A DNA stretch of 64,000 nucleotides from Bradyrhizobium sp. 190 (GCF_023073415.1 NZ_JADPJL010000066.1:1-64000); one strand, 5' to 3'. Positions 25,534-35,267 are shown, numbered from the stretch's first letter. A program made the numbers and translations. The notes: generated by a model from the letters alone, not told the origin.

Positions 25534-26061
25534 TCAGGAGTGCTTGTCGAGGCGGCGCTTGAGCAGGGTCAGATGCTGCAGCAGGTCCGACTGCGCGACA
25601 TGTGACAGTTCGCCGATCAGGGCGATCACCCATTCCTCATGCCGGCGCGCCATCCGGCCGAATTCCTTGGCGCCTTCCTGCGACAGGCGAAGGCGGAAGG
25701 TGCGGCGGTCGTCGGAATCGACCTCGCGATGGATGAAGCCGTCGGCTTCGAGCTTCTGCACGAGAGCGGTGATGGCGCCGTTTGAGACCATCAGAAGTTG
25801 GGAAACTTCAGACATGGTCGCGCCTTCAGGCTTGCGCGTGAGTTGCGCCAGAAGGTCGAAGCGGGCCAGTGTGGTGTTGAACTCCTTGCGCAGCTTTGCG
25901 TTCAGCGCCTTCTCGATCCGGGTGGCGCAGGAGAGCAGCCGCAGCCAGATACGCAATTCGAGATGCGCGCCGTCGGATTCGTGCGCCGGCTCGACCGGCC
26001 GCAACGCTTGCCCGCGCGAGCCCTTCGGGGATCTGGCCTTTTGTTTGACTGTGGCGTCCAT
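25534..26061 (-). CDS. MarR-family regulator, last gene of the IorAB-Rieske operon
   Basis: 175 residues. The N-terminal 30 are basic and low-complexity; the MarR winged helix follows, with LAQLTRKPEGATMSEVSQLL, MVSNGAITALVQKLEADGFI and the wing residues DSDDRRTFRL. Encoded 19 bp after the SDR gene, so it is the distal gene of the operon that starts at 33331. It probably binds the inverted repeat in front of iorA and responds to an aromatic ligand. Confidence 0.93.
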   Translation of the reverse strand: MDATVKQKARSPKGSRGQALRPVEPAHESDGAHLELRIWLRLLSCATRIEKALNAKLRKEFNTTLARFDLLAQLTRKPEGATMSEVSQLLMVSNGAITALVQKLEADGFIHREVDSDDRRTFRLRLSQEGAKEFGRMARRHEEWVIALIGELSHVAQSDLLQHLTLLKRRLDKHS

Positions 26062-26079
26062 GGCTGGGATCTCACCGGG

Positions 26080-26814
26080 CTAGATGGAAATTGATCCGAT
26101 GCTGGCTCCGCCGCAGACATATAGCGTCTGCCCGGTGATGAAGTCGGCATCTGGTGAACTGAAGAAAGTGACCGCGCGGGCGACGTCGGCGGATTTGCCG
26201 AGGCGGCCGAGCGGAATCGACTGCGCCAGCTTTTTTGCGCGTTCGGATTCAGGCGACATCACGCTCTCGAACATCTCGGTATCTCCGATCGGGCCGGGTG
26301 CGACGACGTTGACGGTGATTCCAAAGGGGGCAAGCTCAAGCGCCCAGGTCCGCGCCATGCCGATGATGCCGGCCTTGGTCGCCGAATAGACCGTGCGCGT
26401 GGCGGCTCCCAACGCGGCGCGCGACGACAGCAGCACGATGCGGCCGAAGCGAGCCTGCTTCATGCCCGGCAGCGCCGCCTGCGCCAGCGCAATCGCGGCG
26501 CCGAAATGCAGCTGGGCCAATGCGCCGACATCTTCGTCAGCGACCTCTTCCAGCGGCTTGGCGCGGATCGCGCCGGCATTGTGAACGACGTGGGTGATCG
26601 CAACTTTCGCGGCGATCTCGTCTGCCGCCTGCCGCGTCGCCGTCGCATCGAGCAGATCGACCTCGCGCGAGGAGAGTTTTGGGTGGCTCCAGTCGGGCTT
26701 GCGCCGCGACAGCGAAATCACATCATAGCCCTCGGCCAAGAGGCCGCGGGCGATCGCCGCGCCGATGCCGGTATTGCCGCCGCTCACGATCGCCGTGTGC
26801 TGGACCACGCTCAT
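26080..26814 (-). CDS. short-chain dehydrogenase, cis-dihydrodiol type candidate
   Basis: 244 residues. The cofactor motif SGGNTGIGAAIA is at about 11-22 and SRRKP after strand 2. The catalytic serine is in LLSSRAALGAATRTVYSATK, with YSATK carrying the Tyr-Lys pair. The gene follows the dioxygenase beta subunit after 6 bp. In ring-hydroxylating systems the SDR at this place rearomatises a cis-diol (BenD-like); that role is inference from position. Confidence 0.9.
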   Translation of the reverse strand: MSVVQHTAIVSGGNTGIGAAIARGLLAEGYDVISLSRRKPDWSHPKLSSREVDLLDATATRQAADEIAAKVAITHVVHNAGAIRAKPLEEVADEDVGALAQLHFGAAIALAQAALPGMKQARFGRIVLLSSRAALGAATRTVYSATKAGIIGMARTWALELAPFGITVNVVAPGPIGDTEMFESVMSPESERAKKLAQSIPLGRLGKSADVARAVTFFSSPDADFITGQTLYVCGGASIGSISI

Positions 26815-26820
26815 CCTCCG

Positions 26821-27333
26821 TCACATAAAGAGCTGGATGTTGCCGAAGGCAGCATCGCAATTGATCAGGTCAACGCGCTTGAGCTTGATCTTCAACCTGC
26901 CGTCTTCGACGCTCAGATGATGCGTCGCCCAGGCTGCATAGAGCGTCTGCTCTTCCAGGCGGGTCTCCACATAATGCATCGCCGTCCAGGTGACGTAGCT
27001 GTTGGCGGCGGCGTCGCGCGAATCCACCTGCGGTGTCTGCAGCACGTGATGACAGCGGCTCTTCGGCTTCTGGCTAAAAGTCCGCGCGCCCTTGAGCCGT
27101 TCGACCCGGATCGAGAGCAGCAGCTTGTCCTCGTACATCAGCGAGCAGGTCAGTCGCGGATCGGTTTGATTCCATTCCAGCGGCATCCAGTAGAAGGCAT
27201 CGTCGGCGTACATGTCGAGCCATTCGTCGAAACGCTGCTGATCGATCAGCCGCGCCTCGCGGACGACGAAGTCGATCAATTCCTGATCGGTGGGGACCGC
27301 ATTCTTCAGGGGAGCCTCGGCGACCATGCTCAT
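26821..27333 (-). CDS. ring-hydroxylating dioxygenase beta subunit
   Basis: 170 residues with a SnoaL/NTF2-like fold, the usual length. Typical segments are RLIDQQRFDEWLDMYADDAF, YWMPLEWNQTDPR and RSRCHHVLQTP-like sequence. It gives structure to the alpha3beta3 oxygenase and has no redox centre. It lies 1 bp from the alpha subunit gene. Confidence 0.93.
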   Translation of the reverse strand: MSMVAEAPLKNAVPTDQELIDFVVREARLIDQQRFDEWLDMYADDAFYWMPLEWNQTDPRLTCSLMYEDKLLLSIRVERLKGARTFSQKPKSRCHHVLQTPQVDSRDAAANSYVTWTAMHYVETRLEEQTLYAAWATHHLSVEDGRLKIKLKRVDLINCDAAFGNIQLFM

Positions 27334-27334
27334 G

Positions 27335-28648
27335 TCACATCCCCATCGTCATGAACTTGGTCCACGCCCGGAACTGGTGGCGCATCGGCCACTCGCTGGT
27401 CCCGTTGACCGCCACGTTGGTCTGTTCGGCCTCGTCGGGGCTATAGAGGCGCTGCAGGTTCACCCACTCGTTGCCGTTCGAGTGCAGGCCTTCCTGCGCC
27501 CGCTCATACATTTCGAGGTCGTCATGGCCGACGATCGAGGTCGGGGCATTGATGAGCCGGTTGTACATCAGCGTGCGCTCCAGCAGCATGTCGGGCGCGT
27601 CGACGAGCTGGAACGTCCAGGATTCAACCAGCGTCTTGTTGGCCGCGATCGGCTTGAAATGCCGCAACAACTGGATCGGTCCCTTGATCATGATGTTGGG
27701 GAAATAGACGGTGTTGTGTCTGTTTTCGTCCAGGATCGCCTTCGCGCGTTCCTCGCCATAGGCCGCTTTCATCTTCTCGAAATAGCCGGGCACCGCCGAA
27801 TAGTCGGAATGAATCGAGTGGTGCACGCCGGTGTGGCCGTGGCCGTTGTCCCAGATTCGGATACCCATGTTCTCGAAGAACTCGTACGGGCTCATGAAGG
27901 GGGCGATGATCTCGACCGCCATCGGCTTTTTGGTGCCGGGCGGCGCCTTCTTCCAGACCTCGACCACGGTTCCGGCGGAGGACTCGTGCGCCACCATCGG
28001 ATGGCAGGTGTCGGTCTGGTTCTCGACCAGCATCTTCCAATTGCAATTGTGCATGTAGCGCAGCACGCCGCCGGCGACCTTGAGCTGGCCGACCGGCGAA
28101 CGGTCGACCATGTTGTCGAAGCTCGACAGGCTTTCGCCGAAAAACTCCTCGAAGTCGAGGCCGCCGTCGTTGATCTTGGCGAACACAAAACCGCGGTAGT
28201 TGCGGACGTGGCGCACCGGCGCCATTCCGGGCGCGGCATGGCTCTGCTCGAAGCCGGTGTTCTCGTAGCCCTTCTTCAAGGGAATCGCGAGCAGCGAGCC
28301 GTCGGTCTTGAAGCTCCAGGCGTGGTAGGGGCAGCGGAAGAACTTTCCGGTGTTGCCGCAGGTCTCGGACGTAATCCGCGTGCCCTTGTGGGGGCAGCGG
28401 TTGTGCAACACGTGCACCTTGCCGTCGGTATGGCGCACAAGCAGCACCGGCTGGGTGCCGATCGTGGTGCCGTAATAGTCGCCGGGATTGGGGACCTGGC
28501 TGTCGTGGCCGACATAGACCCAGCTGTTCGGGAACATATGCTCCATTTCGAGCTGGAACACCTCTTCGCTGACATAGACGTCGCGGTGAACCTCCTGGTC
28601 GCGGACCAGGGCTCGAAGCGCAGCGGCGTTGCCGGCATATCGGGTCAT
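27335..28648 (-). CDS. ring-hydroxylating dioxygenase alpha subunit (Rieske)
   Basis: 437 residues from ATG 28648. The Rieske cluster ligands are Cys85, His87, Cys106 and His109 (CPHKGT and CPYHAW). The mononuclear iron site is in VENQTDTCHPMVAH, with Asp213, His216 and His221. Length and subunit set resemble salicylate 5-hydroxylase and benzoate/anthranilate dioxygenases; which substrate is used cannot be told from sequence alone. Between the reductase and beta subunit genes in the operon. Confidence 0.94.
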   Translation of the reverse strand: MTRYAGNAAALRALVRDQEVHRDVYVSEEVFQLEMEHMFPNSWVYVGHDSQVPNPGDYYGTTIGTQPVLLVRHTDGKVHVLHNRCPHKGTRITSETCGNTGKFFRCPYHAWSFKTDGSLLAIPLKKGYENTGFEQSHAAPGMAPVRHVRNYRGFVFAKINDGGLDFEEFFGESLSSFDNMVDRSPVGQLKVAGGVLRYMHNCNWKMLVENQTDTCHPMVAHESSAGTVVEVWKKAPPGTKKPMAVEIIAPFMSPYEFFENMGIRIWDNGHGHTGVHHSIHSDYSAVPGYFEKMKAAYGEERAKAILDENRHNTVYFPNIMIKGPIQLLRHFKPIAANKTLVESWTFQLVDAPDMLLERTLMYNRLINAPTSIVGHDDLEMYERAQEGLHSNGNEWVNLQRLYSPDEAEQTNVAVNGTSEWPMRHQFRAWTKFMTMGM

Positions 28649-28659
28649 GCGTTCCTCCT

Positions 28660-29625
28660 TCACAGGTCGAGCACGAGGCGTTTGGTTTTCGCGCGCGAAA
28701 TACAGATCTGCATCACCTTGTTCGACGCCTTCTCGCTTTCGCTCAAGATGTAGTCGCGATGATCGGGAATGCCGTCGATCACCGTGGTCTGGCAGATCCC
28801 GCAATCGCCGCGCTTGCAGTCATGTATCGGGTCTTCGCCGGCCTCGAGCAGCACGTCGAGGATGGTCTTGCCGGCAGGAATTTCGTAGACGCGTCCGCTG
28901 TTCTTGAGTTCGACCTCGAACGCGGAGTCCCCGGACTTCTCTTCGGGGGCCGTAAATATCTCGAAATGCAGCCGTCCCTGCGGCCAGTTCATCTGCTTGG
29001 CCAGCGCGATGGCGGCTTCGATCATCGGCAGCGGCCCGCAAAGATAGAGCGGCACGTCGAGCGCGAGCCGCGTCATCAGGCCTTCGAGATCGAAGAAGCG
29101 GCCGGCCTCGTCGTCGGCGTGGATGGTCGCGCTAGCGCTGGCCAGCCGTTCGATCTCGCTGAGAAAGGCGAGCTCGCTGCGGCTGCGGCCGGCGTAATGG
29201 AACGAGAACGGCCGTTTCGCTGCGCTCAATTCGCAGGCCATCGCGAGCAGCGGCGTCACGCCGATGCCGCCCGCGACGAGTGCGACTTCGCCGGCGCCCG
29301 CGCCGAGGGGAAAATTGTTCGCCGGCTGTGAGATCGTCAGGCGATCGCCGGTCTTGAGACCGTGCATGAAAGTGGAGCCGCCGCGGCTCTTGCTTTCCTG
29401 CAGCACGGCGATGCGATAGGCGGTCGGATGCTCAGCGGCCGCGCGCGGTGACGCCGTCTCAATCAGCGAATAGGAGCGCCGGCCGACATCGGGCAGATGG
29501 ACGTCGATGTGGGCGCCAGGGGCCCAGCCCGGCATCGGCGCGTCGTGGGCGCGCACAAGCACGAATTCGCGAATGCGCGGCGTGAGCGCCTCGGCCTTCG
29601 ACACCACGACTTCGAATTGATCCAT
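28660..29625 (-). CDS. oxygenase reductase, VanB/PDR type
   Basis: 321 residues. An FMN and NAD-binding N-terminal part (RRSYSLIETAS near 49-59, LVAGGIGVTPLLAMA near 117-131) precedes a C-terminal plant-type ferredoxin with Cys270, Cys275, Cys278 and Cys308 (CKRGDCGICQTT). This order is that of VanB and phthalate dioxygenase reductase. It transfers electrons from NADH to the Rieske oxygenase encoded next. The C-terminal ferredoxin differs from the N-terminal one in BenC or NagAa. Confidence 0.93.
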   Translation of the reverse strand: MDQFEVVVSKAEALTPRIREFVLVRAHDAPMPGWAPGAHIDVHLPDVGRRSYSLIETASPRAAAEHPTAYRIAVLQESKSRGGSTFMHGLKTGDRLTISQPANNFPLGAGAGEVALVAGGIGVTPLLAMACELSAAKRPFSFHYAGRSRSELAFLSEIERLASASATIHADDEAGRFFDLEGLMTRLALDVPLYLCGPLPMIEAAIALAKQMNWPQGRLHFEIFTAPEEKSGDSAFEVELKNSGRVYEIPAGKTILDVLLEAGEDPIHDCKRGDCGICQTTVIDGIPDHRDYILSESEKASNKVMQICISRAKTKRLVLDL

Positions 29626-29627
29626 CC

Positions 29628-31172
29628 TCAGGCGTCCTCGAACAGGGTCTCGACGGTGCGCAACGCGCCGTCGAGCTCAGTGCCATCGGCGTCCTTCAGC
29701 GCGACCTTGGTCAGCCGCTGCACCCATTCGGCAGCATCGGGCCGGCCGGCCAGGCGCTCGGACGCAAGCATGACCTTGTCGAATTTCGATTCGCCGCGCG
29801 AATGCGTGTCCGAATAGCCGCCGACGAGACGGCGCGCCTCGCACACGGCGGTCGCGAGCGCGAGGTCGCTTGCGGCGAATTTCCTGATACGTTGCGCCCA
29901 TTGATCGAGATGGCGCATCTCGCGGACATGCCGCAGCGTGCCACGGCGGAATCGCCGCAAGCCCGCCACGCAGTACAGCATCAGGAATGCCGAGGGAGCG
30001 GTCGTGCGCAGTTTTCGTCCGCGATCGATCAGCCGGGCGATCCGAGCGTTACGCTCGATCTTCTCGCCGAGACGCGGCGGCAGCAGTCCTGCCATTTCCT
30101 CGATCCTTGGATGGAAGAATTCGGTGATCCCGAGGATCTGGTCATCGCCGGCCCGCGCCTCGCGGCGCACCCTGTCAAACCGTCCTGCACGCGTCTTGAG
30201 ATCCGCCACGCGGATGACGTCGTCATAGGCCATCGCAATGGCGAGATACTTGGCAAAGGCCTGCATCAGCCCGATCGCGTCGCGCGGCATCGCTTCCAGC
30301 CGATCGAGATATTCGCGGCCATAGGCGGCATCCTGATAATCGACGACGCGTTGCAGGCCGGCCGCGACGATGCCGTGCAGCGCTTCTGGCAATTGCCGCG
30401 CCCGCGCGACCAGCGCGTCGTAATCGGCGTGGCCAATTGGCTCGAGACGCGGAAAGCGTTTGGCGAGCGGCGGCTTTGCCGTTGGCTTGATCTTGGGATC
30501 CTGCGCGAGCGTGGCGAGGGCCCGTTCGCGGCCGGCGGCGAAGGCGCGCAGGCTGGCATCGACGCCGACGCCGGCTGAGCGGATGGTTTCCTCAAAATCC
30601 TCGGTCGTGAAGGGCAGAGCGCCGGAGCCCGCGAGCGCACCGAACAATACCGAGGAAACCACGCTGCCGGTGGCATCCGCAATTTCGGCCATGTCGAACG
30701 CGATGAAGCGGTTTGCTGCGACATTGGCCGCCTCGTAGACCTGCGATGCGTCGGCGGTGCCGTCGCCGGGCGCGGTCTTCTCGACCACGGCCAGGGAGCG
30801 GTGCGAGGAGCCGATCAACAGCGTGCGGTCGGGCGAGACCAGGCCGCGCAGGATGGCGCGACCGGCTTCCATCAATTCGGCGCCGATCACGATGTCGACC
30901 TTGCCCGGCGCCGGCATCAGCGACAGCACGGGGTGACGGTCGGGCTTGTTCGCATCGGGCGCGATCATCTCGATGTAATAGATCGTGGCGCCGGTGCGCT
31001 GGGCGACGCCGGGCACCGAGGTCGATTGCGCGAACCAGCCGCGCCGCTCGGCCAGCGCCACGATCCAGTCGACCAGCACGCCGCCGCCCTGGCCGCCCAT
31101 CGCGAGCACCGCGACAGTGATGGGCCGGGCCTGACTGAGCGCGACGGAGGAGGGGGCTACGGAGACGTTCAT
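29628..31172 (-). CDS. iorB: indolepyruvate ferredoxin oxidoreductase-type subunit B
   Basis: 514 residues from ATG 31172 (MNVSVAPSSVALSQARPIT); the longer frame overlaps iorA. The pyruvate ferredoxin oxidoreductase gamma domain is at the start (LAMGGQGGGVLVDWIVALAE), and the rest is a helical extension common in the long IorB form (DUF6537-like). It overlaps iorA by 4 bp. The enzyme decarboxylates 2-oxoacids to acyl-CoA with ferredoxin reduction. The substrate here is unknown; aryl pyruvates are the family norm. Confidence 0.88.
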   Translation of the reverse strand: MNVSVAPSSVALSQARPITVAVLAMGGQGGGVLVDWIVALAERRGWFAQSTSVPGVAQRTGATIYYIEMIAPDANKPDRHPVLSLMPAPGKVDIVIGAELMEAGRAILRGLVSPDRTLLIGSSHRSLAVVEKTAPGDGTADASQVYEAANVAANRFIAFDMAEIADATGSVVSSVLFGALAGSGALPFTTEDFEETIRSAGVGVDASLRAFAAGRERALATLAQDPKIKPTAKPPLAKRFPRLEPIGHADYDALVARARQLPEALHGIVAAGLQRVVDYQDAAYGREYLDRLEAMPRDAIGLMQAFAKYLAIAMAYDDVIRVADLKTRAGRFDRVRREARAGDDQILGITEFFHPRIEEMAGLLPPRLGEKIERNARIARLIDRGRKLRTTAPSAFLMLYCVAGLRRFRRGTLRHVREMRHLDQWAQRIRKFAASDLALATAVCEARRLVGGYSDTHSRGESKFDKVMLASERLAGRPDAAEWVQRLTKVALKDADGTELDGALRTVETLFEDA

Positions 31173-33331
31173 ACCGCCTCCTGTTGGAACATGATCCGCC
31201 GTCCCGCCCGCCAGCGCTGCAGCGCGCCGATCAGCCGCCGCCAGATGCGGTCGAGCCGGGCTTCGAACGGGGTGGGATTGGAAACGATGTCGGCGCGGTA
31301 GAAGGAGGGACACAGCACGGCTGCGTCCGCGACCTCGCCGCAATGGCCGCAGCCAACGCACGTGTTATCGACGGCGGCGACCGGATTGTCCTTCAGCGGA
31401 TCGCTGGTCGGCTTCACCGACAGCGACGGACAGCCGGACAGGCGAATACAGGCGTGGTCGCCGGAACAGGTGTCTTCATCGACGCCAAAACGCTCTCGCA
31501 CGATGCGTTCGCCGCGCTTGGCGGCCGCAGCCACCAGCGGCTTCACGCGGCGCTGCTTGTTCAGCATGCACTCCGACGAGGCGACGATGATCTTCGGGCC
31601 CTTTTCCTTGGTCGTCAGCGCCTCGCGCAGCGTGTCGCGCATGTGCGAGACGTCGTAGGTGCGGTCGATCTGACGTACCCATTTGGCGCCGACGCCTTTC
31701 ACCGCCTCGACGATCGGATGCTTGGTCGAACGAGAGCGGTTGTCGGCGCGAGAGGAGGGGATGTCCTGGCCACCGGTGGCGGCGGAATAATAATTGTCGA
31801 CCACGACGATCACGCTGTCATGCTGGTTGAAGACGGCGTTGCCGACGCCGCTGGTCAGCCCGTTATGCCAGAAGCCGCCATCGCCCATGATCGAGATCGA
31901 GCGCTTGCTCGCCGGAACGTTGAAGGCGGAGGCCGACGCGGGGCCGAGCCCGTAACCCATGGTGGTGGCGCCGATATTGAACGGCGGCAGGATCGAGAAC
32001 AAATGGCAGCCGATATCGGCGGCGATGTGGTGCGGGCCGAGTTCCTTTTCCACCAGCTTCATCGCGGAAAAGATCGGCCGCTCCGGACAGCCAGTGCAAA
32101 AACCCGGCGGCCGCGGCGGCACTACGTCGGCCAGCGCGCGGATCTTGTCGTCGACTTCGACGCGGTCGATGTTCGGCGCGCGCGCGGCATCGGGCAGCGC
32201 ATCCGCGCGCCAGCGGCGGATGAAGGCGCCGATCGCTGCACCCATGACCTGCGCGGTGTACTCGCCGGCCATCGGGAACAGGTCCTTGCCGTGCAGCTTG
32301 GCCGGAATGTCGGCGTTGCGCAGGATCTTGTGCAGCGACTGCTCGATGAATTCGGGCTGGCCCTCTTCGACCATCAGCACGGCTTTCTTGCCCCGGCAGA
32401 AGTCGATGACCTCGCGGTCAACGATCGGATAGGTCACGTTCATCACGTAGAGCGGCACGCGCGTCTCGCCCCAGATGTCGGCAAGGCCGGCCTCGCGCAG
32501 CGCGGTGATGACGCCGTTATACATGCCGCCCTGCATGATGATGCCGATATCGTCGATATCGCCGTCGAACGTCTCGTTCATGCCGCGGGCGTGGATGAAT
32601 TCGACCGCTGCCGGCCAGCGGTGCTCGATCTTCTCTTTCTCGTGCAGGAACGAGGCCGGCGGCAGTACGATGCGGTTGGTGTCGCGCGACGGCGCATCAA
32701 GCGCGCGGGCAAGCGGAAAGGTGGGGCGCACGTTGTCGCGGGTGGCGAAGCGGCCATGGACATGGCAGGCGCGGATCCGCACTTCCAGCATGACGGGCGT
32801 ATTCGACGCCTCCGATAGCTCGAAGGAATCGTGCACGGCCTTGACGATGGACGCCACGTTGGGCCGCGGATCGACCAGCCAGAGCTGCGACTTCATCGCA
32901 AAGGCGTGCGAACGCTCCTGCATGATGGAGGAGCCTTCGCCGTAATCCTCGCCGATGATGATGAGCGCGCCGCCGGTGACGCCGCCCGAGGACAGGTTGG
33001 CGAGCGCGTCGGACGCGACGTTGATGCCGACTGGTGCCTTGAACGTGACCGCGCCGCGGATCGGGTACATCACGGACGCGGCCAGCGTCGCCGCCGCCGT
33101 CGCCTCGCTGGCGCTCGATTCAAAATGCACGCCGAGGTCGGAAAGGATATCCTGCGCGTCCGACAGCACGTCCATCAGATGCGAGATCGGCGCGCCCTGG
33201 TAGCCGGCGACATAGCTGACGCCGCATTCGAGCAGTGCTTTGGTAATGGCGAGGATACCTTCGCCACGAAATTCCTGGCCGGCGCCCAGCTTCAGGTCTT
33301 CCACCTCGCGCGCGAAAGAGCGTTCTGCCAT
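31169..33331 (-). CDS. iorA: indolepyruvate ferredoxin oxidoreductase-type subunit A
   Basis: 720 residues from ATG 33331, preceded by AGGAGGCGAGC; upstream in-frame starts would extend into the operator. The pyrimidine-binding domain (AGYQGAPISHLMDVLSDAQ) comes first and the TPP-binding domain later (MGDGGFWHNGL). The C-terminus binds iron-sulfur clusters: CSGDHACIRLSGCPS and CVGCGHCGEVADAAVLC near 635-700. It is the head gene of the seven-gene operon ending at 25534. No Mg site anomaly is seen. Confidence 0.93.
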   Translation of the reverse strand: MAERSFAREVEDLKLGAGQEFRGEGILAITKALLECGVSYVAGYQGAPISHLMDVLSDAQDILSDLGVHFESSASEATAAATLAASVMYPIRGAVTFKAPVGINVASDALANLSSGGVTGGALIIIGEDYGEGSSIMQERSHAFAMKSQLWLVDPRPNVASIVKAVHDSFELSEASNTPVMLEVRIRACHVHGRFATRDNVRPTFPLARALDAPSRDTNRIVLPPASFLHEKEKIEHRWPAAVEFIHARGMNETFDGDIDDIGIIMQGGMYNGVITALREAGLADIWGETRVPLYVMNVTYPIVDREVIDFCRGKKAVLMVEEGQPEFIEQSLHKILRNADIPAKLHGKDLFPMAGEYTAQVMGAAIGAFIRRWRADALPDAARAPNIDRVEVDDKIRALADVVPPRPPGFCTGCPERPIFSAMKLVEKELGPHHIAADIGCHLFSILPPFNIGATTMGYGLGPASASAFNVPASKRSISIMGDGGFWHNGLTSGVGNAVFNQHDSVIVVVDNYYSAATGGQDIPSSRADNRSRSTKHPIVEAVKGVGAKWVRQIDRTYDVSHMRDTLREALTTKEKGPKIIVASSECMLNKQRRVKPLVAAAAKRGERIVRERFGVDEDTCSGDHACIRLSGCPSLSVKPTSDPLKDNPVAAVDNTCVGCGHCGEVADAAVLCPSFYRADIVSNPTPFEARLDRIWRRLIGALQRWRAGRRIMFQQEAV

Positions 33332-33383
33332 GCTCGCCTCCTGAGGCCTCGCCCGGAACTCCGGATGACCGAATATAATTTTA

Positions 33384-33405
33384 GACATCAAACAAAAATG
33401 ATGTC
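33384..33405. promoter_or_regulatory. inverted repeat upstream of iorA, MarR operator candidate
   Basis: Perfect 7-bp arms GACATCA (33384-33390) and TGATGTC (33399-33405) with an 8-base AT-rich spacer. It lies 53 bp upstream of the iorA start in the divergent gap to the acyl-CoA dehydrogenase gene. Because the operon ends with a MarR gene, this is the likely autoregulatory site. The gap 33332-33609 contains no gene. Confidence 0.55.
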
Positions 33406-33609
33406 AATCGAACTTGCGAGTTTGCGCATGGTAAAACGCCCTGCGTGCAGTTATGTGCAATTTTGCAGCCTATTTCGTGGGCTTGATGCACAGCCGGCCG
33501 GCGTCTGGGCCGGACCGGCTCGCTTGACAGGATATTTTAGCCATGAAACATTATTGGAGCGCGTGGCGCTTGGCGGCGTACGCCGAGGCGGCCTTTGCGG
33601 GAGACTGAC

Positions 33610-34782
33610 ATGACCCCGGTTTCGCAACTACGCGGGCCGTCTCGCGAACATCTCGCGTGGCCGTTCTTCGATACCAGTCACACCGAATATGCGGCGGCGC
33701 TCGATGCATTTGCAGCGGGTCTTGGCGATACGCATAGCAGTGACGTCGACGCGACCTGCCGTTCGCTGGTTCGCCAGCTTGGCGCTGCGGGATTGCTGGA
33801 GGCGTCGGTCGCGGGCGATCGGCCCGATGCGGTGATCGATTCCCGGCTGATCTGCATAGCCCGCGAGACGCTGGCCTGGCACAGTGGGCTCGCCGATTTC
33901 GCCTTTGCGATGCAGGGACTTGGCACCGGCGCGGTGGCGATTGCCGGTTCGCCTGAATTGCGCGCGCTGGTGCTGCCGAAGGCGCGGCGTGGCGAATGGG
34001 TTGCCGCTTTTGCCCTGTCGGAGAAGGAAGCCGGTTCCGATGTTGCCGCCATGGCCTGCAGCGCCCGGCGCGAGGGTGACCACTACATCCTGGATGGCGA
34101 GAAAACCTGGATTTCCAATGGCGGCATTGCCGACGTCTACACGCTGTTTGCGCGAACCGGCGAGGCACCGGGGGCGCGGGGAATTTCGGCTTTCGTCGTG
34201 CTTCCGGACGATCCCGGCTTTTCGATTGCCGACCGCATCGACGTGATGGCGCCGCACCCGCTGGCGACATTGCGTTTCGAGGGTTGCCGGATTCCGGCGG
34301 CGCGGTTGTTGGGTTCGCCGGGCGAAGGTTTCAAGATCGCGATGCGCACCCTCGATATCTTCCGCGCCTCGGTCGCAGCCGCAGCACTTGGTTTTGCCCG
34401 CCGTGCGCTCGACGAGGCCGTGGCGCATGCGCGGAGCCGGCGGATGTTCGGCGGCGTGCTGGGCGACCAGCAGTTAACGCAGGCAGCTCTCGGCGACATG
34501 GCCGCTGATGTCGATGCCAGTGCGCTCCTCACCTATCGCGCGGCCTGGCGGCGCGACGTGCAGAAAGCTTCCACGACGCGCGAAGCGGCGATGGCCAAGA
34601 TGGTCGCGACCGAAACCGCGCAGGAGGTGATCGACCGCGCCGTGCAGATGTTCGGCGGCCGCGGCGTGCGCTCCGGCGAGATCGTCGAGCAGCTCTACCG
34701 CGAGATACGTGCGTTGCGCATCTATGAAGGCGCGACCGAAGTCCAGAAACTCATTATCGGACGCGACGTCCTGAGAGCCTAG
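33610..34782 (+). CDS. acyl-CoA dehydrogenase
   Basis: 390 residues from ATG 33610; the upstream in-frame start at 33595 is less likely. FAD and substrate motifs are clear: FALSEKEAGSDVAAM, TWISNGGIAD and the late YEGATEVQKLIIGRD, in which the catalytic glutamate usually sits. It introduces a double bond next to the CoA thioester. A TTGACA at 33524-33529 could be its -35 box. Head of a plus-strand run to 40067. Confidence 0.92.
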   Translation: MTPVSQLRGPSREHLAWPFFDTSHTEYAAALDAFAAGLGDTHSSDVDATCRSLVRQLGAAGLLEASVAGDRPDAVIDSRLICIARETLAWHSGLADFAFAMQGLGTGAVAIAGSPELRALVLPKARRGEWVAAFALSEKEAGSDVAAMACSARREGDHYILDGEKTWISNGGIADVYTLFARTGEAPGARGISAFVVLPDDPGFSIADRIDVMAPHPLATLRFEGCRIPAARLLGSPGEGFKIAMRTLDIFRASVAAAALGFARRALDEAVAHARSRRMFGGVLGDQQLTQAALGDMAADVDASALLTYRAAWRRDVQKASTTREAAMAKMVATETAQEVIDRAVQMFGGRGVRSGEIVEQLYREIRALRIYEGATEVQKLIIGRDVLRA

Positions 34783-34821
34783 CTGCGGGCGTCCAGTCGC
34801 GTCCTGCTACGGGAGTATGAA

Positions 34822-35217
34822 ATGTTCGAAGTCTTGCAGCCGCCCGGTTGGGCCAAGCCGAGCGGTTACGCGAACGGCATCGCCGCCCGCGGCAAGATGA
34901 TCTTCGTCGCAGGCCAGATCGGCTGGAACGAACAATGCAAGTTCGAGTCCGACGATCTGGTGGATCAGATCGGCCAGACCCTGAAGAACGTCGATGCGGT
35001 GGTGCGTGCCGGCGGCGCGGGGCCCGAACACATCGTGTCGATGACGTGGTTCCTGCTCGACCGCAGGGAATATTCGGCGCGCCTGAAGGAAATCGGCGTG
35101 GCCTATCGCCGCGTCATGGGCCGGAACTTCCCGGCCATGACGGCGCTGCAGGTATCGGGGCTGATCGAGGATCGCGCCAAGGTCGAAATCCAGGCGATCG
35201 CGATGATACCCGACTAA
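34822..35217 (+). CDS. RidA-family protein
   Basis: 131 residues of the RidA/YjgF fold. The GKMIFVAGQIGWN segment near 25-37 and the QTLKNVDAVVRAGGA helix match the family. RidA proteins hydrolyse reactive enamines and imines or act as subunits in catabolic operons (as with aminomuconate or amidase systems). Its place in an aromatic run suggests quenching of an imine intermediate. Confidence 0.88.
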   Translation: MFEVLQPPGWAKPSGYANGIAARGKMIFVAGQIGWNEQCKFESDDLVDQIGQTLKNVDAVVRAGGAGPEHIVSMTWFLLDRREYSARLKEIGVAYRRVMGRNFPAMTALQVSGLIEDRAKVEIQAIAMIPD

Positions 35218-35267
35218 GATGGACTGACAACGCGACGCCGAACACGGCGCCAGTACAGGAGGGCGAC

